From contig CM033113.1 of NCBI GenBank assembly GCA_019321725.1, positions 11,904,001-11,968,000 of the forward strand: a DNA stretch of 64,000 bases, written 5' to 3'. Position numbers and translations under genes: made by a program. Each line of letters starts with the position of its first letter. Position 1 is the stretch's first letter. Below, piece by piece: positions 1 to 11,894 of the stretch. The notes beneath the pieces were generated by a model, which saw nothing but the letters and a program-made list of their open reading frames with translations, did not search any database and had not been told where the DNA came from. The stretch is from Paulownia fortunei (taxonomy: Eukaryota > Streptophyta > Magnoliopsida > Lamiales > Paulowniaceae).

Positions 1-420
1 ACATATGGTGGTATTGCTATTTCTTGGCACTCTACAAAGTAAACTCTTATAGCCACTTCGTCGAATCGACCTAAAATCTTGGCAATACATGAAGCAAGTT
101 GAGAATACATATGGTTGAGATCTCTAGTTCAACATATCCTAGAAACTTGTGATCTTTCATTTAGCAAAGAAAGTCCAACAATGATATATGAGAATAATGT
201 AGTATGCATAGCCTAAATTAAAGGAGGTTATGTTAAAAGAGATAGAACTAAACACATTTCACCAAAGTTTTTTTTCACGCATGAACTCCAAAAGAAAGGA
301 GATATAGATGTCCATCAAATTTGCTCCAGTAACAACTTGACAGACTTGTTAACAAAGGCATTACCAATAATATTTTTTAAGAAATTAGTTCATAATATTA
401 GTATGCACTAGCTTAGAGAT
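1..420 (+). pseudogene. Ty1/copia RNase H relic (3' end of an element entering from the left)
   Basis: Conceptual translation of the plus strand, allowing stops and frame slips, reads as the C-terminal RNase H of a plant Ty1/copia polyprotein: TYGGIAISWHSTK, then ATSSN, then LAIHEAS, then DRTKHISPKFFFTHELQKK, then NLTDLLTKALP. The same block occurs at about 48536-48960 in the second copia element of this window and is alignable by eye base for base, so both belong to one family. In-frame stops such as the TAG in IA*IKGG show it is dead. The upstream pol and the 5' LTR lie outside the window. Confidence 0.88.
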
Positions 421-424
421 CTTT

Positions 425-787
425 GTCAAAAATAAGACATAATTCCTTAAGGGAGTAAACATGTGATGTACTCTTTTTTCCCTTGGTTTAGGTTTTATCC
501 CACTAGGTTTTCCTAACAAAGTTCTTAATGAGGTAGTTTATAATGCGTATTTACAGAAGAATATATGTCTAATCAATAGTAGGTAAATGTCAAATTAAAA
601 GTGAATATTCAATTCTTTTTTCAATTTATCATATTATTATATAATGTATTTATTCATTTGATATGACTATCAACAGAGGTAAATTTGTAATAAATACAAG
701 AGAAAGAAAATATTCTCTTTGTTGTTCATTTCTTACTCTATATATTCTTCACTTCAAAATTAGTAATATTTCATTGATTTTACAACA
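425..787 (+). repeat. 3' LTR of the left-edge copia element
   Basis: A purine-rich stretch (AAGGGAG, near 448) precedes a segment with typical copia LTR features: TGTACTCTTTTTTCCC, then GGTTTTATCCCACTAGG. It ends in TTTTACAACA at 787. The segment matches the 3' LTR of the second copia element (about 48972-49318) and, in its right half, the partial 5' LTR at 43206-43519. The left boundary is uncertain by some tens of bases because no clear TG terminus can be chosen; the right boundary is supported by the ACAACA end shared with 43514-43519. Confidence 0.75.
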
Positions 788-2298
788 AGAATATTGTTGT
801 TGTGAATTTAAAGTTCTCAACTCTAAATCATTTAGGCTGGCCTTCAAGGCTTTTAAATAGGCTCATTAATTATACATTTTTGCGGATAGGCCCATGAATT
901 GTACACTGGCCTCCAAATTCATTTCCTCTATGAGAGAATCTCTTCCCAATTGGAATCACATAAGCACATATTAATTGATTGGGAGTGACTAAGATGAAAG
1001 CGAGCGTTAAGAGTTGTCACAATGGACCATTACATGTAATTGATCTCCACTTGTGGGCATCTATAGTGCCACATTAGATCATATTTTACAAGATAAAATT
1101 CATAAATGTCCCTATATTATATCAAAATTGTAAAAAATATTTGAAACCCTGCAAAAACAACCCCCCCCCCCAACCCCAATTGACGAAGATGATGATTCAC
1201 ACTCTAGTATGTGAAACTTGGGGATTTTGCATGTCCTATAACCCTAAAGTGCAAGTGTAAATGTCTAATATACCCTCGCCCCTAATATGAAATTAAAAAC
1301 AAAATTTATTAAATAAATGTTGTGAAACCCCCTATATTTTAAGATTGCTTTAATAATTTCCTAAATTCTAGTCTAAGTTCCAAAAAAAGCTAATTTTAGA
1401 TGGAAAACTTAGCTTTTAAATTTAGATTTTAATATTTATGATCGATTATATTATATCAATTTATATGCAATTGTTTTAAAATATTTGCTCCATATGCAAA
1501 AATTGAAAAAATAGAAATAACTAACCATTTTATTTCTTTTTGCAAAAAACTAACGTTAAATAACCAAACTATTAAAATCACAAAATAAATGTTAAAATAA
1601 TAATAATACTAATTTGGGTCTGAATAATTACCTCTCAAGTTTGGGATCGATTTCTAGAGGTCTACGAGCTAGTATGGTTTTAGTTTAAGAAGACCCACAA
1701 AATGAGCATACGTTAGGTCTAGCTAATATGCTCCGAAGTTTAAGTCAGATCGAGGTTTATAGATAGCTCAGAATTGGCAAATGAAGTGAGTAAATTGTCT
1801 AGAAGTTACTTTATGATTAATATTGGAGACTATTTATAGTTTTTTCATACACATATAGGCCTTCTCATTATGACAAGTATTCTTATCTAGGAGGCCCCCA
1901 AGTACAAATAGCAGGAGAATCTACGGTGCACCTTTCGGGTCATGTTCGACCCGATCTTTGGGTCGGGTTGGGACCTATATAAACAAACAAAAGAATAATC
2001 CTGCTAGGTCATTTATGGGTTTTCTAGGGGCAAAATAGTTATTTAATGTTATAAAATCAAACACAACACAAAAAGAAAATAAAACTTTCACATAAGTAGT
2101 ATTTTACCTACAAGTTTTTTAGCTCCATATGTGAAAATTGAAAACATCTATATATTATTGACTATTTTTTATTTTTTTAATAAATTTCAATAACTATACT
2201 TTTAACTTCAATGTTGGGTGATAAAATTGACAATTTTTAATTAAAAATAACAGAAATTTAATCTTGGATAAAAATAATTATTTTATTAATATATATAT
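788..2298. other. AT-rich intergenic DNA, no gene seen
   Basis: No coding signal is visible on either strand. There is an 11-base C run at 1161-1171. The part around 1600-2000 has the texture of an old LTR (a GGGTCGGGTTGGG block next to TATATAA), but I found no partner copy in the window. Confidence 0.5.
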
Positions 2299-2378
2299 TA
2301 TTTATTTCCCCCTCTTTCTTATTTTTTTTTCTTTTCTCTTTTCTCTTTTCTCTTTTCTCCTTTTTTTTTCTTCCTTGA
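2299..2378. repeat. Polypyrimidine tract with imperfect TTTTCTC microsatellite
   Basis: Almost pure T/C on the plus strand, with four tandem CTTTTCT-type units around 2330-2360 followed by a T run. It forms the left part of a longer strand-asymmetric region. Confidence 0.8.
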
Positions 2379-2835
2379 TCTACCCTATGCTATCCCCACC
2401 AACCCAGTTGCCAACCACCCTCCTCCACTACTGCAATCCTTACCTCATTAGCCACATTCTCCTACCTTATGTAGCCATCTTCTCCCACCCTGCCACCGCT
2501 GTGTACCTAACCCTGCTAGCCCATCCCATACCAGGACCACTCCACCAAGCCTAGTTGCCCCCATCTCGCCATTCCATAGTCCCTACAGCCCAAACCCCTA
2601 AAGCCCATTCCTCTACCCACACGCTCAAATACCCCATTTTCACCCTAAACTCGTAAACCTATCCCATACCCCCGCCACCCCAAAGTTCCCATACCAATCC
2701 CATAAACCCCATGTCCGTACACTTCTTGACTACCTTAAACCCTGAGGCATTCTTTGCACCAACCACCAACCACCAGCGACCACCTCAACCCTCTCTCCTA
2801 TCCAGAAACACTAGCTCACTACCCTAAAACACTCT
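2379..2835. other. C-rich, G-poor non-coding tract
   Basis: The plus strand is rich in C and nearly lacks G for about 450 bases, in strong contrast with the AT-rich surroundings. A reading frame runs through its left part, but the translation is low-complexity (P, L, S, H, T) without a recognisable domain. I treat it as compositionally biased DNA, not a gene. Confidence 0.5.
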
Positions 2836-3872
2836 CAACTAATTTTCTTTTTATAAAGAAATTGAATTGAAATATGGACCACTCATGTCAAATAAGATCT
2901 AACATGTGTTATTTTTCTTTTGATAGAATTCAATGAAGATAGACCATTAATTTTCATTTCAAGTGAGATCTAACAGTTGATATAATTTATATATGACTTA
3001 CGATTATGATATTTTTTTATAAGATCTAATAGTTGATATTTTAAAATTATATAAATTGGTTTATCACAAATATATGAGCATAATGATAAATGCATTAAAA
3101 AAATTAACAGTGTTAGACTTGACTAACATAAAGGGCACTCGCACATGGTTTTAGAGATCAATGGAATTTTTAAGCTATTCTTTTAGCATGAGTTTTTTCA
3201 CAACTTTTGCAGAACACATATGGCTTTTACACAATTTATCTTATTTACATTATTTAACCCTCCCCCAAACAATAATCACACGACTTATGAGTTTGTTTCA
3301 ATAAGAAATGCTAATTATTGTGTGATGGCTTTCTATAAAGATGTGAGGATTCCCCCCAATCTTAAATGAATAGAAATATCTCTTAATTTAGAACCCTTTT
3401 CATTTTGGTGGATTGAATGAATTATCCTTCCATTCCAAAGTGTGGTTTGTAGTGATAAAAGACAATGATAAAATCTTGAGTCCAGTATGAATCATTATTA
3501 GACTTTAATAATGAATCGATCCAAAGAGAAGGGATTGAACATTGTTTAACCTTGATAAGGAGTGAGAAGATAACTTTACCTTAAGCATCCAATTAAGTTT
3601 TCACCTAACCTTGACTTCTAATTTTCCTTTTTTTATTGAATTTCCACCTTTCCCCATCAAACTCTTCTCCATCATTTTCCCTGTTAAGGTTATTGTCTCC
3701 ATCTTGGCACCAAGGGCAACAAGCTAATAAAAATGGGTGTCGGCAGTCATTTGAGTTAAAAAGAACATGGAAAATAGAAGATGATAAAAAGAATGGTGGA
3801 GACCATGAATTAGGCGATGGAGGGAGAGAGAATTGGAAGGTCGGAAAGTCTACTAGTATTTGGATCTAGAAA
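2836..3872. other. Intergenic DNA, no gene seen
   Basis: AT-rich single-copy-looking sequence. A 77-codon open frame at 3636-3869 has no recognisable domain and no splice or promoter context. Confidence 0.4.
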
Positions 3873-3893
3873 AGAAGAAGAAGAAGAAGAAGA
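3873..3893 (+). repeat. (GAA)n microsatellite
   Basis: Seven tandem AGA/GAA units, uninterrupted on the plus strand. Confidence 0.9.
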
Positions 3894-4111
3894 GAAGGCC
3901 AAATTGGGGTGACAGTGGTGATGTGTTAGAATAATGCCCCGTGAGTTAATTAAATTTGACTATTTTTATGCTCTTATAATAAATATTCTTTATATCAATA
4001 AATCATGAAATTTCTTCCTATTTATTAAATTTAGAATAAGTCCTTTCTTGGATCGATTTGCTTAAGGTTCCAGTTGTCACCCCTCAAAGTGTCTCTACAT
4101 CTCGGATGCCC

Positions 4112-4220
4112 ACTTGTAATCTTTCCTATGCTCGTAGAAGACAATTTGATAGTTTTAGCTTAAGCTACTTGTAATCTTTCCTATGCTAGTAGGAGACAAT
4201 TCGATAGTTTTAGCTTAAGA
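4112..4220. repeat. Tandem duplication, 55-bp period
   Basis: Two adjacent copies beginning ACTTGTAATCTTTCC at 4112 and 4167 and ending TTTTAGCTTAAG, differing at only a few positions, for example CTCGTAGAAG against CTAGTAGGAG. Confidence 0.88.
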
Positions 4221-4629
4221 GACTCTTCAAAGATTTGGAACAATACACAACAATTATGTTAGGTGTATGTGTTCTGATTCTCTATTCAACTTTTGAAAAG
4301 AAGAATCAAAAGCACTTTTAAAAATGAATGGAAGAGAACGGCCAAAAGAGGAGTAAGATGGCGGATCTGGGGGCTAATTTTTGTTCCCAAAATTCATCCA
4401 CTAGGAGTGTCTATATTATCCTAAGTGGCCAGCCTCTTGGTGATTAAATAGTGTCTCAAGTTCTATTTATATGAAACTCTCCTTCCTTATCCAATAACAT
4501 TGTGTTCACACTATGTGTTTATACTTAGGTAGAGTTCAAATGACATGTGAATTCTATAACCCTATTACCCTTAGGTTTTAGATTCCTAATCCAATTCTAA
4601 TGGACTTCCTACAAGTCCATACCTATTAG

Positions 4630-4870
4630 ACCTAAATCGAATTAATTAGTTAGGTCCAAGTTAATTGATTCAATTAATTAAATTAATTCATTCGATGAAT
4701 TAAATAAGTCCAATATAATTAATTGATCTAATCAATTAATTATTTATTTCAATATGGCTCCCTAATCCATTAGGTATATTAAATGATCTAATTAATTAAT
4801 TCAATAATTGAATTAATTTAACCCCTATTAATTGATCATATTAATTAATTTAATCCAATATTTAAATTAT
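4630..4870. repeat. Dense TTAATTAA / AATTAATT palindrome cluster
   Basis: ATTAATTA-type self-complementary words recur more than ten times in about 240 bases, several joined by TGATC. This is simple-sequence-like DNA within the LTR-like stretch. Confidence 0.7.
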
Positions 4871-5060
4871 TTCTTAGGCAAGAAATAGATTTGTCCAAGT
4901 CAATGTGCAACCATATATGTCTACCCATAAGCTAGTAGTTGCCTCACAACTCTTGTGACTTATGTGAACAATTAAATATTTTGATTAGTTAATGCAATTA
5001 GTAAACCCTCTTGGATATAACCGTTAAGTCCAAAAACTTACAAATCATGGGTGGTGTCTG

Positions 5061-6293
5061 GCGACACGCCATCGAAACCTAGACATAGGTGAAAGAACAA
5101 ATCATTCTAATTATGAATATTATGTAAGTATAATTCTTCCATCAACTAATTTTTCGATTGAGCCTAGGGTATGGATTGTTAGTTAAAACTCTAAAATAGC
5201 TCCATATGTATCCATTCTTATAGCTTGACTTGATGATAAAATTAAAAAACTACTTTTCTAGTTTTCATCCAATCTTTGCCATGAATTTAAGAGTCAAGTA
5301 TCATAAAAAAATTTAGGAGATTCACTTATTCATGTAGATAGGTAACAATCCTTTGTTGATCACTTATGAACTAACATAAGTGAATATAATACCTTCAAAA
5401 TATTATTCTTGTAATTGTTATACAATCAAAAAATAAATCAAATTGCATCATGTCATGCACAAGGTTACAATGATACTTCAAGTGTATGGACTAATTCAAA
5501 CACTATTTTAATAAGGAAATTCCCATCTGACAACATATCACTCCACTTAGAATTTTTCAAACGGCGTTGTTTAGTGTACGTATTCTCTAACATGTACTCA
5601 CATACATGCAATAATGTCACAAGATCGATGCACATAGGACAAGGCATTTTTCTTACGAGCCTGTATCATATGTGCAAGTCTTACTGAATTTATTGATGTC
5701 CTGTCTCAATGATCCTTGACTTGAAAAACTTTAAAACAAAAGCTATAGAGGCATACTCCATGATTGTCATCCTTTTCCTAACCATACCTTGTAGCTATAT
5801 ATGGTTTAAGAATTTCATCTAAATTTAATAATATAGAAATAAAGATGAAAAATGTCAATTTACTGATGTTAATTAAATAAGAGTGTTTACTACAAAAGTA
5901 CAAATGCAGTCAATGTAATTGACTCATCGAGCACTACTTAACATACTATCCACATAGAGTCCTTAGTACATAATAAAACTACCTTAAAGAGGTGGAGAAT
6001 ACAAGTATCTCCTCTTTAGAAGTTGAAAATTAGAAGAAAAATACACAATTGCATATGCGAAACTCATCTAAAATCAACTCCAAAAAACTATCCACTTATT
6101 CCCCTATATTGTGTTATTTTTGTGTTCTTTTATTCTTCCTATACCCATACATAAAGTGTTTGTGTTATTACTTCCAAACCTTTAGGCACTAATCCCTTAA
6201 TTAAGAATTATCAAATTAAACCTACTAACAGATGTTTAATTTCATGTGGGTATCTAAAGTATAGATCAACTTTAGAGAAGATATGCTTGGAGC
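5061..6293. other. Intergenic DNA, no gene seen
   Basis: Short open frames on both strands around 5415-5687 overlap each other and show no domain. The texture resembles long non-coding interior of a retroelement derivative, but no diagnostic motif was found. Confidence 0.35.
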
Positions 6294-6610
6294 TCTTAAG
6301 CGAACTATTTTCTACAAATAAGTTCATAATTGTGAATCAAAACTCCTCATTTCAGCAACTAGAGGTTGAGAATGATTTAGTTCATTCAACTGTCTGCTGT
6401 AATTAGCTAGAAGCATCAGATATAAGTTTTGAATTTAACCTACATAAAAATTCTTAAGCGAAGTATTTTCTATAAATAAGTTAATGATTGTGAATCAAAA
6501 CTCCCCGTTTCAGCAATGAGAGGTTAAGAAATATTTAGTTCATTCCACTATCTACTATAATTAGTTGGAAGCATCAAATATAAGTTTTGAATTTAACCTA
6601 CACAAGAATT
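6294..6610. repeat. Tandem duplication, about 158-bp period
   Basis: The unit with CTTAAGCGAA, TATTTTCTA, AATAAGTT, GTGAATCAAAACTCC and TTTTGAATTTAACCTACA occurs twice in direct orientation (6294-6451 and 6452-6610). Scattered differences make the copies roughly nine-tenths identical by eye. Confidence 0.88.
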
Positions 6611-7269
6611 AAATTATGCATAATCGATCAATCACAATAGCAACGGGATGTATATGACTAAATAATAATTGTTATTTATGACTTTAAAAACTTTAAAACT
6701 CCACTCCGCTACGTATCCCGAATCTTATGCAAACCCAACATGATGGACATTGCCCTATGGTGAAGATGAAGAAGAAAACATGGAAGAAAGAGAGAGTGAA
6801 GAAAAAAAATTAAACGGCTATAGGTATAATTGAAATTTACAACTCATAATCGAATACTCCATTGATCTCACATTTATAAGTCTAGTTTGACATATCACAA
6901 GTTTAAATGAGAGTTGAAAAGGTGATAGTTTTGTCTATTTTTATATAATTGGCCTCAAAAGTAGTAATTAAGAGTTACTGGTACCACATTATTACTTTAA
7001 AATGAGATGATATTTTTGTAAAGTATTTATTTTACAAACTAAAGCCTTATTTTGGGGCATCCACAAATGAAAAATGAGTATAAATAAATGGCGGGATTGA
7101 GAAAATATATTCCATAACTAATTTTACCAACCAATAATATGATTTACTTACTCCATTCTAATAGGTCAAAAAATAGTCCATAATCTTATTAGTCACCACA
7201 ATCTCATAGCCCAACCAAGCATAGGTTTAATGAATGATTGATGAGTATCAACCCATATGCTCCAAACAA
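6611..7269. other. Intergenic DNA, nothing identified
   Basis: AT-rich sequence without coding or structural signal that I can support. Confidence 0.4.
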
Positions 7270-7610
7270 TAACATATGTCAATCGAAACATAGATCCACG
7301 TACATCTCCTTAAACTCTATCCAAAAAATGCAACACTCAGATGTGTTCCTCAACTCTACACCAAGAAACTTCTTTCACAAAGCAAATTCCTAAACCTTAA
7401 AAATGGCTAGGGACACTAGGGTTTTACCTAGTTAAAACTCTCTAATACTTAAAGTCAGGCAATGGGTCATGGAGAAAAATCATGAAACACATTAAACTGC
7501 TAAAATATTGAGAATATATTACCAAAGATAAAATCCTTTACACACCTTTTGGGTTTTGTTTTTCTATAGATCTCAAAATTTTTGTCCATCCTTAATAATA
7601 TTACTCAAAC
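7270..7610 (-). repeat. LTR-like segment, left copy
   Basis: Two blocks here recur at 13890-14510 in the same orientation. ACATAGATCCACGTACATCT (7289-7308) also occurs near 14470. A longer diverged block (CACCAAGAAA, then GGGACACTNGGNTTTT, then CCTTTACAYA, then TTTTGGRYTTTGTTT; about 7360-7600) recurs near 13930-14160. The block order is swapped between the two copies. They flank the minus-strand gypsy pol relic, so LTR remnants are the simplest reading, but the permutation means the structure is rearranged. Confidence 0.5.
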
Positions 7611-8990
7611 AAATTCTATCGTTCCACAAACCCTTCAACTGTCTTCTTTATCAACTAGATGTCCCCCTATCCACCATAAACCATTTTCTCCTCTTCTCCC
7701 ATCTCCTTTATTCTCCTCACCACTCTATATCACCACATCTCACCATCTCGCAATCATCTATCTCCTCATTCATGTCACCTGTTCTACCACTCCAATCACT
7801 AGGCTACACCAGTAATCTTGCCACCATGCTCATTTATCAAGTACTCTTTACCTCTTCCCCATACTTTAGAAATAGTGCGTGCATAATAATTAGTTGTTAG
7901 AAATAATATTTTCATATAGAAACTATAAAATTATGGACTTTTCATCCCAATGTTAAAATAATAGCTAAGATGGTGGAAAAAATAGAGTGTCCATCACTCT
8001 CATCAATCGAGCACTCACCCCACGCTGAACTAGCTCAGATCTCTCACTCTGTTAAGCTGGTATCTCAAACCCTTGAAGAGGCTAAGGAACCATTCTAATA
8101 TATATAGATAAAGCCCCCACTCCCGACTATTTCCACCTCATAGAGAGCTTTATCATAACCTTAATATATATAGGTGAAGCCCACTCTGTTGCAATGTTCT
8201 ATTCCTTTTTCCACCTCAAAACCTTAGTGTAAAGACTATTCTATTTCACTTTTCAAGCGATGCCTATTATTTAGAAAAGTGTTGAAGTTCCATCAAGAAT
8301 GACCTCTTTGAATAGTATATACATATGGGGAGGAATCAACCTTCCATTTACCAACATCTTCTAGCCAATTTGAATTACAGTGAATACAACATCTCTTGCT
8401 TAATCAAATCTAATTTTCTTTCCACTTCGGGCTCAACACTCAAATATGGAAGCCCACGGAGTCCCTAGGTAATACATTTCCCCTTTGTTTTTTTTACCTC
8501 CCCAATATTTTCTTTGTATTTGTGTTAACTTGCTTTCTATTTTTTCGAGGAAGAACAGCCATACTGAGGTTGATGGTCTGAGCTAGGGATGCTTAGTCTA
8601 AGAAAAACAATGGTAAGCACCTCCGCAGCTCCCATGAAGAAATGTTGTTATCTCCACTACTGTGTAGCCTAGCTCAACTGGTGAGAAAAATAATAAGATT
8701 GCTGCATTCTTGACTCTATCCCCAAAACGTGCTTGATAACTAGTCTTTGCCATATCAGTAGAATTTGATACCCTATCGATGGAAGAAACAAGATTATTTC
8801 TAGGGGCTTCTGAGACGTAAATACCATCATTTTCAATTTCAGCTCGGTGTTGATTGAGCCAAGCTATTCTAGAGGTCTGAACTTCCTTAAGGGGATTATT
8901 TTAGCTCTTGACCTTCGCTAAGCTGATAATCTTCCAAGATATTAGCTTCAAACTTAGTTCATTTTGTACCTGTCTAAGGTCAGTTTAGGA
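7611..8990. other. Non-coding stretch between LTR-like segment and relic
   Basis: Overlapping low-complexity open frames at 7556-7900 (T/C-rich) are not credible genes. No motif was recognised. Confidence 0.35.
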
Positions 8991-9069
8991 TGTAATTCTA
9001 TTTAGTAGAAATACTTGTTCCAAGCACCCTCTTTGCCTAATATGAGGCCTTTAATCCAGGTAAGGAGAT

Positions 9070-9245
9070 CAATTAAAAACTATAAGCTAACTTGGCTTCA
9101 CTAAACACCAAGTATAATGAGTTGTAGCAATGTTACTCCACCTTGGCTACCAACCACAAAATTTTTGAAGATGAGCTCTTCATCTATCTAAACAAGTATG
9201 TTGAGGAGATGGCCAATGCTTGGAAAAAGACCAATCAAGAAATAC
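9070..9245 (+). pseudogene. Possible coding relic of a retroelement, unidentified
   Basis: One plus-strand frame reads a hydrophilic, helix-like peptide with a stop near its left end: NHKIFEDELFIYLNKYVEEM, then ANAWKKTNQEIHQDV, then a stop. The texture resembles the coiled-coil proteins carried by some gypsy-type derivative elements, but I cannot name a family. Given the surrounding gypsy debris it is probably mobile-element derived. Confidence 0.25.
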
Positions 9246-10329
9246 ATCAGGATGTGTAAGCCACCCTTTCGTGTATCAAAGATAGTCAAGCTCTCTTATA
9301 GGCAAATAGGGAGAGTCGACAGTTCGAGTTCTAAAGTTGGCGGACTTCAGGCTAAGAAGGCCTTCACTTTCTACCACATGCCAAAAATAATTGGCTAAAC
9401 ATAGCTATTCTACGAAAAACACTTTATTCTATAATTCGATGAGCAAGAGGACAATTTTGCAATAGATCAAGATAACCAGGCCCCTAGCAGAGCGACAATC
9501 GAAGTGCCTTTAGAAACCATGGAGTTTATGCTACTGGCAATGATTCAAAAGGGGAGAATATCCCTTCCTTTTAATTATAATAGTGTAGGACTTGTAAACT
9601 TTTTACAAGCATGTATTAGACTTTAAGTTTATCAATGAAGAACCTAGTCTTTTTGACCTGATGGTTATCTTTTAAATTAACTTGCCTTTGTTTTATCTTT
9701 CTCTTATGTGATACTTGTTCTTCCAAAAACTTGGGATCCAAGCTACCTACAGAACTAGCTTAGCATCAAGTATTTTCTGAACTTGTGCTATAGTTAGGGC
9801 AATTTGGCATGCATTTTCATACTTACGGTTAATATCTATTCTGTTTTTTCCTTTTATCCTTTTTTTAATCCCTATACTTTGACAAACATGTGGATTTTTA
9901 GACTTTCAATTACATGTTGATTTTGTACTTGTAGCTTGGCAAGTGCACCTTTTAGACTTGTAATTACACAAAAATGGAATTTTATATTTCCAGCTTGAGA
10001 AGTGCCTTTTTTAGACTAGTAAGGCTGAAATAGAATTTCATGCTTATAGCTCAAAAAGTGCATTTGATTTGAGTGCAATATTCCTATTCCACAACATGAA
10101 TTAGGAGTTTGAGTTCTTGGAAGTTGTATAAACTAAGATAAACTAAATTTTGGATTGAGAGTAAAATTATGATTGAACTTTTACTTGAATTATATGAGCT
10201 ACAATAAACTTCGGTAATAATGAGGAGAAATTCTAATAATCTTGTTTTGACAAAATAATAAACTAAGAAATTTTAGAAGCAATCAAGTAAAATCTAACCA
10301 CTCAACAGTAGAATTTGTGAAGATTCTAC
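9246..10329. other. Non-coding part of the gypsy remnant region
   Basis: Lies downstream (minus strand) of the integrase relic, where a 3' untranslated region would be expected. It contains an approximate repeat of the type GCTTGRSAAGTGC near 9937, 9990 and 10050. No coding signal. Confidence 0.35.
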
Positions 10330-11110
10330 ATGTTCCATGGTCTAGGTAACTTCTTCTCATTACTATCCTTCAACTCATTGGCCCTGCCTGCGAGTACTTT
10401 CACAATCTTGTAAAGTCCTTCCCTGTTCAAGTATAACTTCCCAACTGCTTTGACAACATCAACTCGTCTTACCCACTTGAAAGTGCCAACCTTTTCCAAT
10501 TATAAACTAATTGTGTGATTTTATTATATTTCTTCTTCCTCAACTTAGCATTCTCGCCCTTTTCTCGATCAAGTCCAAATTATTACTTACCAATTTTTTT
10601 ATTATCATTGGCTGAAAAATTCTGCACTTGGTGGGTTTTTAACCAGATTTCTGTTGGTATCAATAATTTTATGCCATATACTTGATAGAAAGGGGTTTCA
10701 ACAATTGAACTTTTTCAAGTTTTCATATAGCCCGTAAGATCCTAATAGTTCATTCCCTCTTATTCCTACAGCTCGAGCTAACTTGGTCTTCAACCCTTAT
10801 ATTATAATTCGATTGGTCATTTCAACTTGATCATCTGTTTGGGGATAGGCCTCTGAACTAAACTCTATTGGATCTTCATTTCTTCATTCCATGATTCCAG
10901 CTTCGCCCATTGGAATTGTCTTCCATTATCCAAGGTTAATTCATGAGATAATTCATAACTGCACAATTTATTTTCATAAAGAACTTCATAACCTTGTTTT
11001 CAATTATACTTTTCAAAGCCTCTGTCTCTACCCACTTTCTAAATTAGTCTACCATTACTTTGAAGTCTATGAGTTATAGAAAAAGGTCCCACAATTTCCA
11101 TTACCCTCTA
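10330..11110 (-). pseudogene. gypsy integrase relic (core end and C-terminal domain)
   Basis: Minus-strand translation shows LTLDNGRQFQ near 10940 and AYPQTDDQVEMTNRII near 10840, the conserved end of the integrase core (family form: AYPQ.NGQ.E..N). Next come LDLDREKGENAKLRKKKYNK near 10560 and a C-terminal block with VDVVKAVGKLYLNREGLYKI near 10440, ending NEKKLPRP near 10345. Several frame changes are needed. Enzymatically this would insert element cDNA; here it is dead. Confidence 0.85.
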
Positions 11111-11894
11111 AGAAAAAAGGCATGGAGTGCTCTCGACCTTCATTAGTTCAATAGGTTGATGAGCCAAAAGAGAGAAACTTTTGACATTTCTTATACTTTT
11201 GTACCATCTCAAGAGCATCAACTTGGATCGTCGGCCAAAAATAGCTCATTTGTAACACCTTCCTCATGAGCGCCAAGCCACTAAATTGATTGTTACAACA
11301 ACCCTTATGATATACATAGTCGCCCTCACTCCTAAATAACCATCACAAGAAAGGTTGAGTAAAAGAATGCTTTTAAAGTACCTCATTTATAATCATGAAA
11401 TGTGCTACGCACTTCTGAATTTGCATATCTTATTTCTTATATGTGGTTAAGAACCTTTTCTTTAGATACTTCCGGATCCCACTTTTGCAATCATCTTTGT
11501 CTTTGAGGCTTAACATCTCTTCCACAATACTATAGGTTAAAAGACTATGAATAGTAATCTTCATCATCTTACAATCTATCAGGGAATTGGATAAGTGAGC
11601 TAATTAGTCTACCTTTTTAATTTTCATTGATGGTACTTGCTGTTCTTGAAAACTCTCAAACTGAGCTTTAAGATCCTCAACCTTCCATATGTACCTCAAC
11701 ATCTTTTCTTTCTTGGCCTCGTAAAGATGTTCTATCTGCTTTGAGAAGTTGAGAATCTGTATACTATAAAATTCCTAGCTCCTCCTTTAAAGCTATCTTT
11801 GTCCTAATATTTAAGGCCTCATATTTTATCTTATTATTTAATGCCTTTAACTCAAACTTCATGGAAAATTCTATCTCATTACTCTCCAGGCTAG

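Larger units (their letters stand above)
3925..5060. repeat. Candidate LTR-like repeat of an unclassified retroelement
   Basis: The stretch opens with TGTTAGAATAATGCCCC, a TG-initial start of the kind plant LTRs have, and contains an internal tandem duplication and a palindrome-rich segment. No pol, primer-binding site or second copy was found in the window, so neither boundaries nor class are proven. It could also be part of a long non-autonomous (LARD-type) element. Confidence 0.3.

Noticed and set aside
2264..2554. 96-codon open frame in the T/C-rich tract
   Set aside because: Low-complexity translation generated by the biased composition; no domain, promoter or splice context.
7556..7900. 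Two overlapping open frames of 114 and 77 codons
   Set aside because: Both run through a T/C-rich segment, overlap in different frames and contain no recognisable motif.
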